Positions 25,991 through 34,663 of a DNA stretch of 64,000 nucleotides are shown here, in pieces. This DNA is from GCA-2712985 sp964515905 (lineage in GTDB: Bacteria > Pseudomonadota > Alphaproteobacteria > UBA7887): positions 1 through 64,000 of the forward strand of contig CAZEWK010000035.1 of the NCBI GenBank assembly GCA_964515905.1, read 5' to 3'. Under the pieces are notes generated by a model that did not search any database, was not told the DNA's origin, and saw only the letters and a list, made by a program, of their open reading frames with translations. Position 1 is the first letter of the stretch. Every line of letters begins with the position of its first letter. The position numbers were made by a program, and so were the translations under genes.

Positions 25991-27871
25991 CTAAAACAGG
26001 TTATTCAGAAGTTGTTCATTAATCTTTACGCCGTATTGACTTTGAAGGGCTGTCTGGAGAGTTATAAATATATCGTTTTGTATCGAATTACGGAGTTCTG
26101 TATTTAAGGATAATGATATGGTGTCGGTAGTTGGGTGATTCGAAATAATATTGGTTAATATAGCTACCGCATATCTACCTTCACTAATCTTAATTGCATC
26201 TGTGATTTCTCCAGTTCTTAGTTCGAAAATGGAGCGAATAGCAGCATCATTGATTAGAAACTCCAGATCAGTGCCGTCCCTGGTAAAAGGTTTACCCCGT
26301 AATATTTCTAGATTGTATTCTTGGGCAGCACTTGCAAAACTTATATCAACAGCTCGATCTTTAAATTCAGCGGCTGTTTCCCGGGCATTTTTATTTTGCC
26401 AATCAGCCTTCCAGGCTGAAATTACCCTTTCTCTCACCTTGTCTAAGGGTTGCAAGGTGGGTGACACTATGTGGTCGACTCTTATTTTGAATAAGGTGTT
26501 TCCTGGAGCTTCAAAAAAGGGCACATCGGTGTTAGGTTCACTTTCGAAAATAATTTCTAAAAGACCTGGAGCAACCGGCAATTGGTCGCTTAGTATTCGG
26601 TCAATCCCAAAGCCAGCTGCGTCAATCATTTCTACCGTTGACACTTTAATTCCAAGCGAACGAGCCGCTTCTTCTAATGTAGCTCCACCTCCCAATTCGT
26701 CTTCGAAGCGATCACTTAATTCAAATACAAGGTCAATTGCACGTTCCACCATAAGATCTTGTTTTAGGATTTCACTAGCTTCAGAGTATTCTAGGGTCCG
26801 ACCTTGAATAACTTCATTTGCCTGCAATAAATGCCAGCCAAAATCACTTTTCACAGGGGTGCTCACCTGAGATACATTCATAGTAAAAGCATAATCAGCT
26901 ATTTCGACTAGAACTTCGTTTCTGGATACGGGTCCTAGTCTAATATCTGATTCTGTGACACCGGTTTCTCCAATGATGACGTCGACAAAATTTTCGCCAT
27001 TATTAATTCTGTTTAATGCTTTATCCGCCATTTCCTCTGTCGGAAACACACCCATATTTAGATCAACCTGATCTGAAATTATGAATTCGTCTAGGCGATA
27101 TTCGTATTCGTTACTTATTTCATCTTCCGAAATCGTAATTTCACTGATTAGGTCAGCGGGCCTAATCATTGCAAGTGACGCTGTACGGTATTCAGGCTCC
27201 ATAAACCGTTGTCTATTTGTATCGTGGTATGAGTACAAATCTGTTTCTTCTGGATTAGGGACGTTAATAAGTTCTTCTCCATCTATGATTATTATATCGG
27301 CATTGCGTTTTTCATCTCTAAATTTTTGGATAGACGTAGCCATTTGGGTCGGAGTTCGAACACCGGTAATCAAACTGTCCAGAAGTTGCGCGCGCAATAT
27401 ATCTCCACGAAGTGTCTCAATAAATGTTTCAGTATTCATTCCATTTTGAATCGCTACATATTCAAATATCTCTTGATCGAAGTCACCTTCTTGATTTCGA
27501 AATTTAGTTGAAGATTTAATTTCCTTGATCACTAGTGAGTCAGGGACCGCCATTCCTAAGTCTGCACGAAATTTGTCAATACTTTCACGACCCATAATAT
27601 TTTGGACTGTCGTTCGCACTATTCCAAGAGCGCGAGCTTGCTCCGCATCAATTTCACCCGCACTCATTTGTCGAATTTTTTCTAATTCATTATTATATTC
27701 TTTTGCTATCTCAGAGGCACGAATGTTGGTGGAACCAATAGAAGCTACTATAGGATCAGTATTCCCTCGAAATAGGTCTCCCACACCCCATACAGCGAAA
27801 CTAAGAGCTATAATTCCTAAAAATATCTTAATAGCCCATGATTTAATATTAGTAATAAGACTTTGGAACAT
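25991..27871 (-). CDS. ppiD: Peptidylprolyl isomerase, SurA N-terminal domain (PpiD-like)
   Basis: PpiD-type proteins are inner-membrane anchored periplasmic folding helpers near the Sec exit. The 626-residue product has a single membrane anchor near residues 12-30 (IKIFLGIIALSFAVWGVGD). A SurA_N/PpiD chaperone region extends to about residue 210, and a parvulin-type isomerase domain follows near residues 255-365 (DFGWHLLQANEVIQGR is its end). A long C-terminal region completes the chain. ATG is at 27871. It is divergent from tpiA across 197 bases and is followed by trpE, an order seen in other alphaproteobacteria. Confidence 0.92.
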   Translation of the reverse strand: MFQSLITNIKSWAIKIFLGIIALSFAVWGVGDLFRGNTDPIVASIGSTNIRASEIAKEYNNELEKIRQMSAGEIDAEQARALGIVRTTVQNIMGRESIDKFRADLGMAVPDSLVIKEIKSSTKFRNQEGDFDQEIFEYVAIQNGMNTETFIETLRGDILRAQLLDSLITGVRTPTQMATSIQKFRDEKRNADIIIIDGEELINVPNPEETDLYSYHDTNRQRFMEPEYRTASLAMIRPADLISEITISEDEISNEYEYRLDEFIISDQVDLNMGVFPTEEMADKALNRINNGENFVDVIIGETGVTESDIRLGPVSRNEVLVEIADYAFTMNVSQVSTPVKSDFGWHLLQANEVIQGRTLEYSEASEILKQDLMVERAIDLVFELSDRFEDELGGGATLEEAARSLGIKVSTVEMIDAAGFGIDRILSDQLPVAPGLLEIIFESEPNTDVPFFEAPGNTLFKIRVDHIVSPTLQPLDKVRERVISAWKADWQNKNARETAAEFKDRAVDISFASAAQEYNLEILRGKPFTRDGTDLEFLINDAAIRSIFELRTGEITDAIKISEGRYAVAILTNIISNHPTTDTISLSLNTELRNSIQNDIFITLQTALQSQYGVKINEQLLNNLF

Positions 27872-28068
27872 GATTTAAGGGTCCCTGTAACTGACTTAGA
27901 TTATAGTATTGAAGGCAAATGTGTTTCTTTTATGATAAGAACGGACGAAGTTACCAGCAACACCCAATTTTTTTCGGGAAATGCTGTTCTTTGGTTCAAA
28001 ACATCTTTAAAAAAAATTGAATATGTAAAATTTTTAAATAACGCAACCTAATTTACCGGCTTAATTTC

Positions 28069-28839
28069 ATGTCTACTAAACTTATCCCTACAATAGTTGG
28101 AAACTGGAAAATGAACGGAACTCGGGAAAGTGCCGTATCTTGGATGAATTCTATGAATCAACTGGTATCTGGTGAAAGGTTGAACGTGGACATCGTGGTT
28201 GCCGTCCCCTTCACACTCCTTAGTGTAATTAGCGATACGGTTGTGGATACTAATATAATCAGTCTGTCCGGTCAGGACTGTTCCGAATATGGAACGGGAG
28301 CGCACACTGGTGATACTAGCGCAGAGATGTTAGTCGATGTTGGATGTAAATATGTTATTACAGGACATTCGGAGAGAAGAGCAAATCACTATGAAAGTAA
28401 CACTGTAGTAAAAAATAAGGCTGAGATGGCAATAAAAAATGGCTTGATTCCCATAATTTGTATTGGAGAGAGTAAGTCCGATAGAGAATCTAAACAAACT
28501 CTTGACATTATAAAAACGCAATTGCTCGATTCAATGCCTCAGTGTCATGCTCAAGAAATTAAGATCGTTATAGCTTACGAACCTGTGTGGGCAATCGGTA
28601 CTGGGGTAACACCGGAATTAGGCGATATTATTGAAGTACATACTCATATACAAAACTTGCTTCATTCAGAGGTAGGTATCGAGAGGCACAGAGTTCAGGT
28701 ATTGTATGGCGGTTCTGTTAAAGCTACGAATTCTGCAGATATACTAAATATTCCAGAGGTAGACGGTTGTTTAGTGGGTGGCGCCAGTTTAAATGCAGAA
28801 GAATTTTGGAGTATTTGTAGAAACTCCAATAATAACTAG
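28069..28839 (+). CDS. tpiA: Triosephosphate isomerase
   Basis: TpiA interconverts dihydroxyacetone phosphate and glyceraldehyde 3-phosphate. The 256-residue TIM barrel has Lys14 in VGNWKMNG, the catalytic His100 in ITGHSERR and the catalytic Glu171 in AYEPVWAIGTG, followed by the flexible phosphate loop and LYGGSVKATN. The length matches the family. ATG at 28069 opens a forward series tpiA-secG-pyrG-kdsA-eno-ftsB. The 197-base gap to ppiD must hold promoters in both directions, but no clear -35/-10 pair stands out. Confidence 0.97.
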   Translation: MSTKLIPTIVGNWKMNGTRESAVSWMNSMNQLVSGERLNVDIVVAVPFTLLSVISDTVVDTNIISLSGQDCSEYGTGAHTGDTSAEMLVDVGCKYVITGHSERRANHYESNTVVKNKAEMAIKNGLIPIICIGESKSDRESKQTLDIIKTQLLDSMPQCHAQEIKIVIAYEPVWAIGTGVTPELGDIIEVHTHIQNLLHSEVGIERHRVQVLYGGSVKATNSADILNIPEVDGCLVGGASLNAEEFWSICRNSNNN

Positions 28840-28908
28840 TTATAGATTTTGATTGGAGGAAGATATAGTTTCATTGGGGGTTTGTAGAGCAATGGAGTTA
28901 AAATTAAT

Positions 28909-29229
28909 ATGACGGCAGTATTTTTGGTAATTCATCTCATGTTAGCGGTAGGGCTGGTTACGGTGGTACTACTGCAAAGAAGTGATGGGGGTGCGCTTGG
29001 CGGCATAGGCGGCGGTGGCGGAGCGGCAGGCGGCTTTGGTGGGTTAATGAGTGGACGCCAATCTGCCAACATGCTCACCCGCACTACCGCCATAATTGCG
29101 GCCTGTTTTATGGGTACTAGTTTGATTTTAGCCATTTTAGCCGCCCATCAATCGCAGCCGACCACTATCCTTGATGAAATACCATTGGAGGCTCAGGAGA
29201 CAGTCCCAATTCCAATACCAGAAGATTAG
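28909..29229 (+). CDS. secG: Preprotein translocase subunit SecG
   Basis: SecG is the small accessory subunit of the SecYEG channel in the inner membrane. The 106-residue product has two membrane segments, about residues 3-21 and 56-76, joined by a glycine-rich loop (residues 27-45, GGIGGGGGAAGGFGGLMSG) that is typical of SecG. VLLQRSDGGALGG just after the first segment is the family signature. It ends in a short acidic, proline-containing tail. The place between tpiA and pyrG is standard in alphaproteobacteria. Confidence 0.94.
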   Translation: MTAVFLVIHLMLAVGLVTVVLLQRSDGGALGGIGGGGGAAGGFGGLMSGRQSANMLTRTTAIIAACFMGTSLILAILAAHQSQPTTILDEIPLEAQETVPIPIPED

Positions 29230-29365
29230 AGACCCAGTGTCATTGGATACCACACCTGAATAAAGTTAATATATTTAGATATCCTTAATTAGGAATAGAA
29301 ATTTTTACTAGGTAGTGAAGGTTTCTGCTTGGGCTTCAGCCTAGAATAGGTTAGTTTGACGGCCC

Positions 29366-30994
29366 ATGACACGGTTTATATTTGTAACCGGTGGCGTGGT
29401 GTCCTCTCTTGGCAAAGGACTTGCGTCTGCTGCTCTTGCTGCTTTGCTTCAGGCTCGCGGATATACGGTTCGACTCAGAAAATTTGATCCCTACCTAAAT
29501 ATTGATCCGGGCACAATGAGCCCATTTCAACATGGAGAGGTATTTGTAACGGATGATGGAGCTGAAACTGATTTAGACCTCGGACATTATGAACGTTTTA
29601 CGGGTGTACCAGCGCACCAAAGTGATAATGCGACTGCGGGTCGAATATACTCAAACGTGATATCTAGGGAACGCAAAGGTGATTATCTCGGTGGCACTGT
29701 TCAAGTCATTCCCCACGTAACCGATGAAATTAAGGCATTTATTACTCACGATGTAGGTAGTGTGAATTTTTTGTTATGTGAGATTGGCGGCACAGTAGGA
29801 GATATTGAGAGCCAACCCTTTTTAGAAGCAATTCGCCAACTTAGATACGACCTTGGAGCTTCCCGGACGCTTTTCCTGCATCTTACATTAGTGCCCTATA
29901 TTCCCTCCGCTGGTGAACTCAAAACCAAGCCGACCCAGCATTCTGTTAAGGAACTTAGGGGAATTGGGATTCAACCAGATATACTGTTATGTCGTTCTAC
30001 ACAGGAAATACCGATCTCAGAAAAACGAAAAATTGCGTTGTTCTGCAATGTTGGAGAAAATGACGTTATCCCTGCAGTAGATGTAAATTCTATATACGAA
30101 GTGCCGCTAAGTTACCACTCGGTAGGGTTGGATCATCAGGTGCTAAAAAAGTTTGAGTTAGATTCAAGCGCAAAACCAAACGTTCGCCATTGGGAAAAAA
30201 TATTGAGCGTGATTAAAGCCCCGGATGGGGAAGTTACGATTGCCGTAGTTGGAAAATATACTGGATTAAGAGACGCGTATATTTCCTTATCAGAGGCTTT
30301 AACTCATGGCGGATTTACGCATAATGTGGGGGTAAAGATTCGGTGGATTGACGCTGATCAAAATGTTACGAATGATGGACTCGATAGCTTAGAGGATGTT
30401 CACGGAATACTTGTGCCTGGAGGGTTTGGAGAACGCGGAACAGTCGGAAAGTTGGCGGCTATCAGGTACGCGAGAGAGCATCAGATTCCTTATTTTGGAA
30501 TTTGTTTTGGCATGCAATTAGCAGTGATAGAAGCTGCACGAAATATTCTTGGGCTCAAAGAGGCATCTTCAACTGAATTCGGTCCCTGCATAGATCCTGT
30601 AATTGGTCTGATGAGTGAATGGGTTAATGAGGGAAATGTGGAAAAGAGAAGCTCTGATAGTGATTTAGGAGGGACTATGCGCCTTGGAGCATATGATGCA
30701 ATAATAAAATCAGGAACTCAATTGGCTAAGATCTACGATTGTGCTCAAATTTCTGAACGTCACAGGCATCGGTACGAGGTAAATATAAAATATCGTCAAT
30801 CTCTTGAAGAATGTGGTTTCACCTTTTCAGCGTTGTCGCCCGATGGAAAACTTCCCGAAGCTGTAGAATTAAGAGATCATCCATGGTTTGTAGGAGTGCA
30901 ATTTCATCCAGAGTTAAAATCAAAACCGTTCGCACCACACCCGTTATTTTCTTCTTTTATAGGAGCTGCGTTAACTCATTCACGCTTGGTGTGA
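29366..30994 (+). CDS. pyrG: CTP synthase
   Basis: PyrG makes CTP from UTP, ATP and glutamine, two steps after the UMP kinase encoded at 2.5 kb. The 542-residue protein has an N-terminal synthetase domain starting FIFVTGGVVSSLGKGLASA with the P-loop, CEIGGTVGDIES with magnesium ligands, and KTKPTQHSVKELR. The C-terminal glutaminase domain has the nucleophile Cys380 in FGICFGMQLA and the His514/Glu516 pair in VQFHPELKSKP. Start ATG 29366. The 136 bases before it contain only short, imperfect hairpins. Confidence 0.98.
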   Translation: MTRFIFVTGGVVSSLGKGLASAALAALLQARGYTVRLRKFDPYLNIDPGTMSPFQHGEVFVTDDGAETDLDLGHYERFTGVPAHQSDNATAGRIYSNVISRERKGDYLGGTVQVIPHVTDEIKAFITHDVGSVNFLLCEIGGTVGDIESQPFLEAIRQLRYDLGASRTLFLHLTLVPYIPSAGELKTKPTQHSVKELRGIGIQPDILLCRSTQEIPISEKRKIALFCNVGENDVIPAVDVNSIYEVPLSYHSVGLDHQVLKKFELDSSAKPNVRHWEKILSVIKAPDGEVTIAVVGKYTGLRDAYISLSEALTHGGFTHNVGVKIRWIDADQNVTNDGLDSLEDVHGILVPGGFGERGTVGKLAAIRYAREHQIPYFGICFGMQLAVIEAARNILGLKEASSTEFGPCIDPVIGLMSEWVNEGNVEKRSSDSDLGGTMRLGAYDAIIKSGTQLAKIYDCAQISERHRHRYEVNIKYRQSLEECGFTFSALSPDGKLPEAVELRDHPWFVGVQFHPELKSKPFAPHPLFSSFIGAALTHSRLV

Positions 30995-31010
30995 ATTTAA
31001 AAGGATTTCT

Positions 31011-31844
31011 ATGAGACACATTAGTATTGGTTCAGTTACTGTTGGCAATGATTTACCCTTGAATTTGATAGCGGGACCATGCGCTCTAGAGAGTAAAGAT
31101 CACGCTCGAGAGATGTGTCACGCCTTGTTGGAAATAACAACGGAACTAGGGATTGGGTTAGTTTTTAAAACCTCTTTTGACAAGGCTAACCGTACTAGTC
31201 TCAATTCACCTCGTGGACTAGGTATGCTAGAAGCTATACCGATCCTTGCTGATCTCAGAAGCGAGTATGGATGCCCAGTTTTAACTGACGTTCATTTACC
31301 GGATCAGTGTGCACCCGTCGCTGAGGCAGTTGACATATTACAGATACCAGCATTTTTGTGCCGACAAACTGATCTTTTAATCGAAGCAGCAAGAACTGAC
31401 AGAGTTGTGAATGTTAAGAAAGGGCAGTTCCTCTCCCCATGGGAAATGATGAATGTAGCGGATAAAATAACTAGTACTGGCAACCACAAAGTACTTTTAT
31501 GTGAGCGAGGAACTAGCTTTGGCTATAATACTTTAATTTCTGATATGCGTTCCCTTCCAATTCTTGCATCTACAGGCTACCCGATTGTTTTTGATGCGAC
31601 ACATTCTGTTCAACAACCGGGGGGACAAGGGCATAAGAGTGGAGGACAACGAGAGTTTGTACCAGTATTGGCCAGGGCTGCCGTATCTATTGGAATTTCT
31701 ATGGTATTTATGGAGACTCACGGAAATCCTGATTCTGCGCCATCGGATGGTCCCAATATGATACCTATTAAAAGTCTAAAGTCATTGCTTAAAACACTAA
31801 TGAATATTGATAAAATCGCAAAGCAACATCCAATTAAGATTTGA
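31011..31844 (+). CDS. kdsA: 3-deoxy-8-phosphooctulonate synthase (Kdo-8-P synthase)
   Basis: KdsA condenses phosphoenolpyruvate with arabinose 5-phosphate to make Kdo-8-P, the sugar that joins lipid A to the core. The 277-residue TIM barrel shows LIAGPCALES at the start, VFKTSFDKANRTS, LTDVHLPDQC, LQIPAFLCRQTDLL, VNVKKGQFLSPWEM, FDATHSVQQPGG and METHGNPDSAPSDGPN. The Asn in VNVKKGQ is the residue typical of the metal-free type; an early Cys near AGPCALE is common to both types. eno, which makes its substrate phosphoenolpyruvate, is next. Confidence 0.97.
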   Translation: MRHISIGSVTVGNDLPLNLIAGPCALESKDHAREMCHALLEITTELGIGLVFKTSFDKANRTSLNSPRGLGMLEAIPILADLRSEYGCPVLTDVHLPDQCAPVAEAVDILQIPAFLCRQTDLLIEAARTDRVVNVKKGQFLSPWEMMNVADKITSTGNHKVLLCERGTSFGYNTLISDMRSLPILASTGYPIVFDATHSVQQPGGQGHKSGGQREFVPVLARAAVSIGISMVFMETHGNPDSAPSDGPNMIPIKSLKSLLKTLMNIDKIAKQHPIKI

Positions 31845-31861
31845 TCCGGAGGTCGACTGAT

Positions 31862-33142
31862 TTGACAGGCATAGCGGATATTCATGCTCGGGAAATATTA
31901 GACAGCCGCGGGAAACCAACCGTAGAAGTTGAGATATTACTAGAATCGGGAATTCGGGGCAGGGCTTCAGTGCCTTCGGGCGCATCAACCGGGAGCCACG
32001 AAGCCACCGAAATCAGGGATGGAGATAATACGAGGTATTTTGGGCAAGGAGTTTTAGATGCTATAGGGTCTGTAAATGGTGAAATTTTTGATACTTTATC
32101 TGGGCAAGATGTGGAAGATCAAGTTTCGTTAGATAAGATGATGATAGCACTCGATGGAACAAGTAAAAAAGAAAGATTAGGTGCTAATGCCATATTAGGT
32201 GTTAGTCTTGCAGCGGCGAAAACGGCTGCACTTCAGGCTAGAGTCCCGCTATATACTTATTTAGGAGGTGTTTCATCCTATATTTTACCGGTTCCTATGA
32301 TGAATATAATAAATGGGGGAGCACACGCTGATAATTTACTTGATATTCAAGAATTTATGGTTGTCCCTTCAGGAGCTTCATGTTTTTCCGATGCATTAAG
32401 ATGGGGGGCGGAAATTTTTCAGAGTCTGAGAAGCCGATTACGTGATAGCGGACATAGCACGGCAGTTGGAGATGAAGGAGGCTTTGCACCAGATCTTAGC
32501 AGCAATGAGAACGCACTGGAAGTAATTGTGGAATCCATAAGTGATACGGGTCTAAAACCCGGAGTTGACGTATTACTGTCAGTTGACGTAGCCGCCAACG
32601 AGTTTTTAGAAGCAAATATTTATTCTATGCGAGGTGAAGGTAAAAATTTTAATTCAGATGAATTAATTGGTTATCTACAAAGATTAACTGAGCAATTTCC
32701 TATTTCTTCTATTGAGGATCCGCTTGGCGAAGATGATTGGGATGGTTGGCAAGAAATTACGAAACGCTTAGGACATAAAATACAATTGGTTGGGGATGAT
32801 TTATTTGTAACAAATAAGGAGCGTCTCGAAAGAGGGATTAAGAATAATACCGCAAATGCTATTCTAATAAAAATGAACCAAATTGGAACGGTTACGGAAA
32901 CGATAGAAGCTATAGGAATAGCCCACAGAGCGGGTTACAGTTCGATTGTATCGCATCGATCTGGTGAAACCGAAGACACTTCGATAGCTGACCTCTCAGT
33001 GGCCACGAGTTGTGGTCAAATAAAAACAGGCTCGTTATCTCGGTCCGATAGGGTAGCAAAGTATAATCAATTACTTAGAATTGAAGAACACCTTGGTAAG
33101 AATGCACTTTACGGGCTTCCAGAGAAAAACTTTGGGCAATAG
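31862..33142 (+). CDS. eno: Enolase
   Basis: Enolase dehydrates 2-phosphoglycerate to phosphoenolpyruvate and in many bacteria is part of the RNA degradosome. The 426-residue protein carries HAREILDSRGKPTVEVE, VPSGASTGSHEA, AVGDEGGFAPDL, metal ligands in SVDVAAN, SIEDPLGEDDW and LVGDDLFVTN, the catalytic Lys in LIKMNQIGT, and SHRSGETEDTSIADL. No ATG fits the family N-terminus. TTG at 31862, 9 bases behind GGAGG, gives the normal beginning and is preferred to a TTG at 31841 that overlaps the kdsA stop. A TTG start is unusual for a gene of high expression. Confidence 0.96.
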   Translation: MTGIADIHAREILDSRGKPTVEVEILLESGIRGRASVPSGASTGSHEATEIRDGDNTRYFGQGVLDAIGSVNGEIFDTLSGQDVEDQVSLDKMMIALDGTSKKERLGANAILGVSLAAAKTAALQARVPLYTYLGGVSSYILPVPMMNIINGGAHADNLLDIQEFMVVPSGASCFSDALRWGAEIFQSLRSRLRDSGHSTAVGDEGGFAPDLSSNENALEVIVESISDTGLKPGVDVLLSVDVAANEFLEANIYSMRGEGKNFNSDELIGYLQRLTEQFPISSIEDPLGEDDWDGWQEITKRLGHKIQLVGDDLFVTNKERLERGIKNNTANAILIKMNQIGTVTETIEAIGIAHRAGYSSIVSHRSGETEDTSIADLSVATSCGQIKTGSLSRSDRVAKYNQLLRIEEHLGKNALYGLPEKNFGQ

Positions 33143-33162
33143 CCTGCGGAGATCGTTTAATT

Positions 33163-33486
33163 ATGAGAGATCAATTTAGAAAATATATTAAACACTCCAT
33201 TCAGGCTATTCTGTTGACTGGTGTTAGCGTTTATCTAGGCTACCATTTTATTCAAGGGGAAAATGGATTGTTTACATGGCTGAAAGTGGCCAGACAGATT
33301 GATCTATCGAGTGCCGAATTAGTTAAACTTGTAAAAAAACGCGAAGACCTTGAACATCGGGTTGCGCTCTTACGTCCCGAGGGATTAGATCCTGATATAT
33401 TAGAAGAGCGTGTGCGTGAGGTCCTAAACTATGGCGCGGAAAACAATAGAGTAATACTTAAGAGCAATCAACACACCGAGAAATAA
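33163..33486 (+). CDS. ftsB: Septum formation initiator family protein (FtsB/DivIC-like)
   Basis: FtsB-like proteins join FtsL and FtsQ in the divisome at the inner membrane. The 107-residue product has a short cytoplasmic N-terminus, one membrane segment at about residues 14-32, and a periplasmic heptad-like region (SSAELVKLVKKREDLEHRVALL) followed by LDPDILEERVREVLNYG, the conserved end of the family. It follows eno by 20 bases, the same order as in E. coli and alphaproteobacteria. Sequence is short and divergent, so the call leans on topology and place. Confidence 0.88.
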   Translation: MRDQFRKYIKHSIQAILLTGVSVYLGYHFIQGENGLFTWLKVARQIDLSSAELVKLVKKREDLEHRVALLRPEGLDPDILEERVREVLNYGAENNRVILKSNQHTEK

Positions 33487-33494
33487 TACATCGG

Positions 33495-33533
33495 TATAGC
33501 TAATGAGACGAACTAGCCGCAGTGATAGCTATA
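33495..33533. repeat. Inverted repeat between ftsB and pdhA
   Basis: TATAGCTA at 33495-33502 and TAGCTATA at 33526-33533 form a perfect 8-base inverted repeat around a 23-base loop. On the forward strand A residues, not T, follow, so it is not a classical terminator. It could be an operator or a factor-dependent 3' end of the ftsB message. Confidence 0.45.
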
Positions 33534-33570
33534 AAAAACAAAGAAGACGTTATTCTTAACTGCTATTTTC

Positions 33571-33599
33571 TTGCTCCTTTATAACTTTCACTCTATCAT
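33571..33599 (+). promoter_or_regulatory. Candidate promoter for the pdhABC-lpd operon
   Basis: TTGCTC at 33571-33576 and TATCAT at 33594-33599 are 17 bases apart. The -10 element matches the consensus at five of six places, while the -35 is weaker. It ends 38 bases before the pdhA ATG and lies after the inverted repeat, so it fits a housekeeping promoter for the pyruvate dehydrogenase block. Confidence 0.4.
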
Positions 33600-33637
33600 T
33601 TTTTGGGTGAGTTTTAGATCTAACATATTGAGTTTAG

Positions 33638-34660
33638 ATGGCCGAAAATAAACGTCGTCCCAAACTTGCTCAGGCCACTGTCGCTCATGAAGCGTCTACG
33701 CAAGAACTAACTACGTTTTTCCGTGAAATGCTACTAATACGTAGATTTGAGGAGCGTGTTGGTCAAATGTATGGAATGGGCCTCATTGGCGGGTTCTTGC
33801 ATTTGTATGTGGGCCAAGAAGCCGTCGTCGTGGGTGTCGAGAATGCTATTACCAGCAATGACCCAATGATTACTAGCTATCGGTGCCATGGGCATATGTT
33901 GGCTAGGGGAGAGGAACCAAAGAAAGTTTTGTCAGAACTGACCGGTTCTTTTAACGGTGTTTCTAAAGGTAAGGGCGGTTCAATGCACATGTTTGCACCA
34001 GAAAAGGGCTTTTTTGGTGGGCATGGTATAGTCGGTGCCCAGGTACCAATTGGCACTGGTATTGCATTGGCACTAAAATACCGGGGTTCAAACAACGTTT
34101 GTTTCACTTTTTTTGGCGATGGTGCGGCCAATCAGGGACAGGTCTATGAATCTTATAATATGGCCGCCCTGTGGAATCTTCCGGTTATATATGTAATAGA
34201 GAATAATCAATATGGCATGGGAACTTCAACAGTGCGGGCTAGCGCACAAACTGATTTTTATAGGCATGGTGAAGGACTAGGGATTCCTGGGATACAATGT
34301 GATGGAATGGATGTGCTCGCTGTGCGCGCGGCGTCCCGTGAAGCAGCTTCTTTTGCGCGGGCGGGAAACGGCCCGATGATTATCGAAATGAATACGTATC
34401 GTTACCGTGGCCACTCCATTTCGGATCCCGCAAAATATCGGCCCAAAGAGGAGGTGAGCGAAATTAGGGAAAACAGGGATCCAATTCAACAAGTGAAAAA
34501 GCGTTTGCTAGAGACTGGGGATATTAGAGAAAATCAATTAGATGATATAGACAAGGAAGTAAAAAGAATAGTGTTAGATGCCGCCACAGCTGCACAAAAT
34601 TCCGAACAGCCGCCTGTCTCGGAACTCTACACTGATGTTTATCTGGACCAGGAATACTAA
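33638..34660 (+). CDS. pdhA: Pyruvate dehydrogenase E1 component, alpha subunit
   Basis: E1 alpha binds thiamine diphosphate with E1 beta, decarboxylates pyruvate and passes the acetyl group to the lipoyl arm of E2. The 340-residue protein has MLLIRRFEERVGQMYGMG near residue 32, the region GGSMHMFAP, and the thiamine diphosphate motif GDGAANQGQVYESYNMAALW through ENNQYGMGTS. The phosphorylation-loop equivalent YRYRGHSISDPAKYR follows. Two-subunit E1 of this kind is the rule in alphaproteobacteria. pdhB starts 3 bases after its stop. Confidence 0.97.
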   Translation: MAENKRRPKLAQATVAHEASTQELTTFFREMLLIRRFEERVGQMYGMGLIGGFLHLYVGQEAVVVGVENAITSNDPMITSYRCHGHMLARGEEPKKVLSELTGSFNGVSKGKGGSMHMFAPEKGFFGGHGIVGAQVPIGTGIALALKYRGSNNVCFTFFGDGAANQGQVYESYNMAALWNLPVIYVIENNQYGMGTSTVRASAQTDFYRHGEGLGIPGIQCDGMDVLAVRAASREAASFARAGNGPMIIEMNTYRYRGHSISDPAKYRPKEEVSEIRENRDPIQQVKKRLLETGDIRENQLDDIDKEVKRIVLDAATAAQNSEQPPVSELYTDVYLDQEY

Positions 34661-34663
34661 AGA

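Noticed and set aside
27863..28051. Open frame in the ppiD-tpiA divergent gap
   Set aside because: It overlaps the ppiD start on the other strand, lacks a ribosome site and resembles no family.
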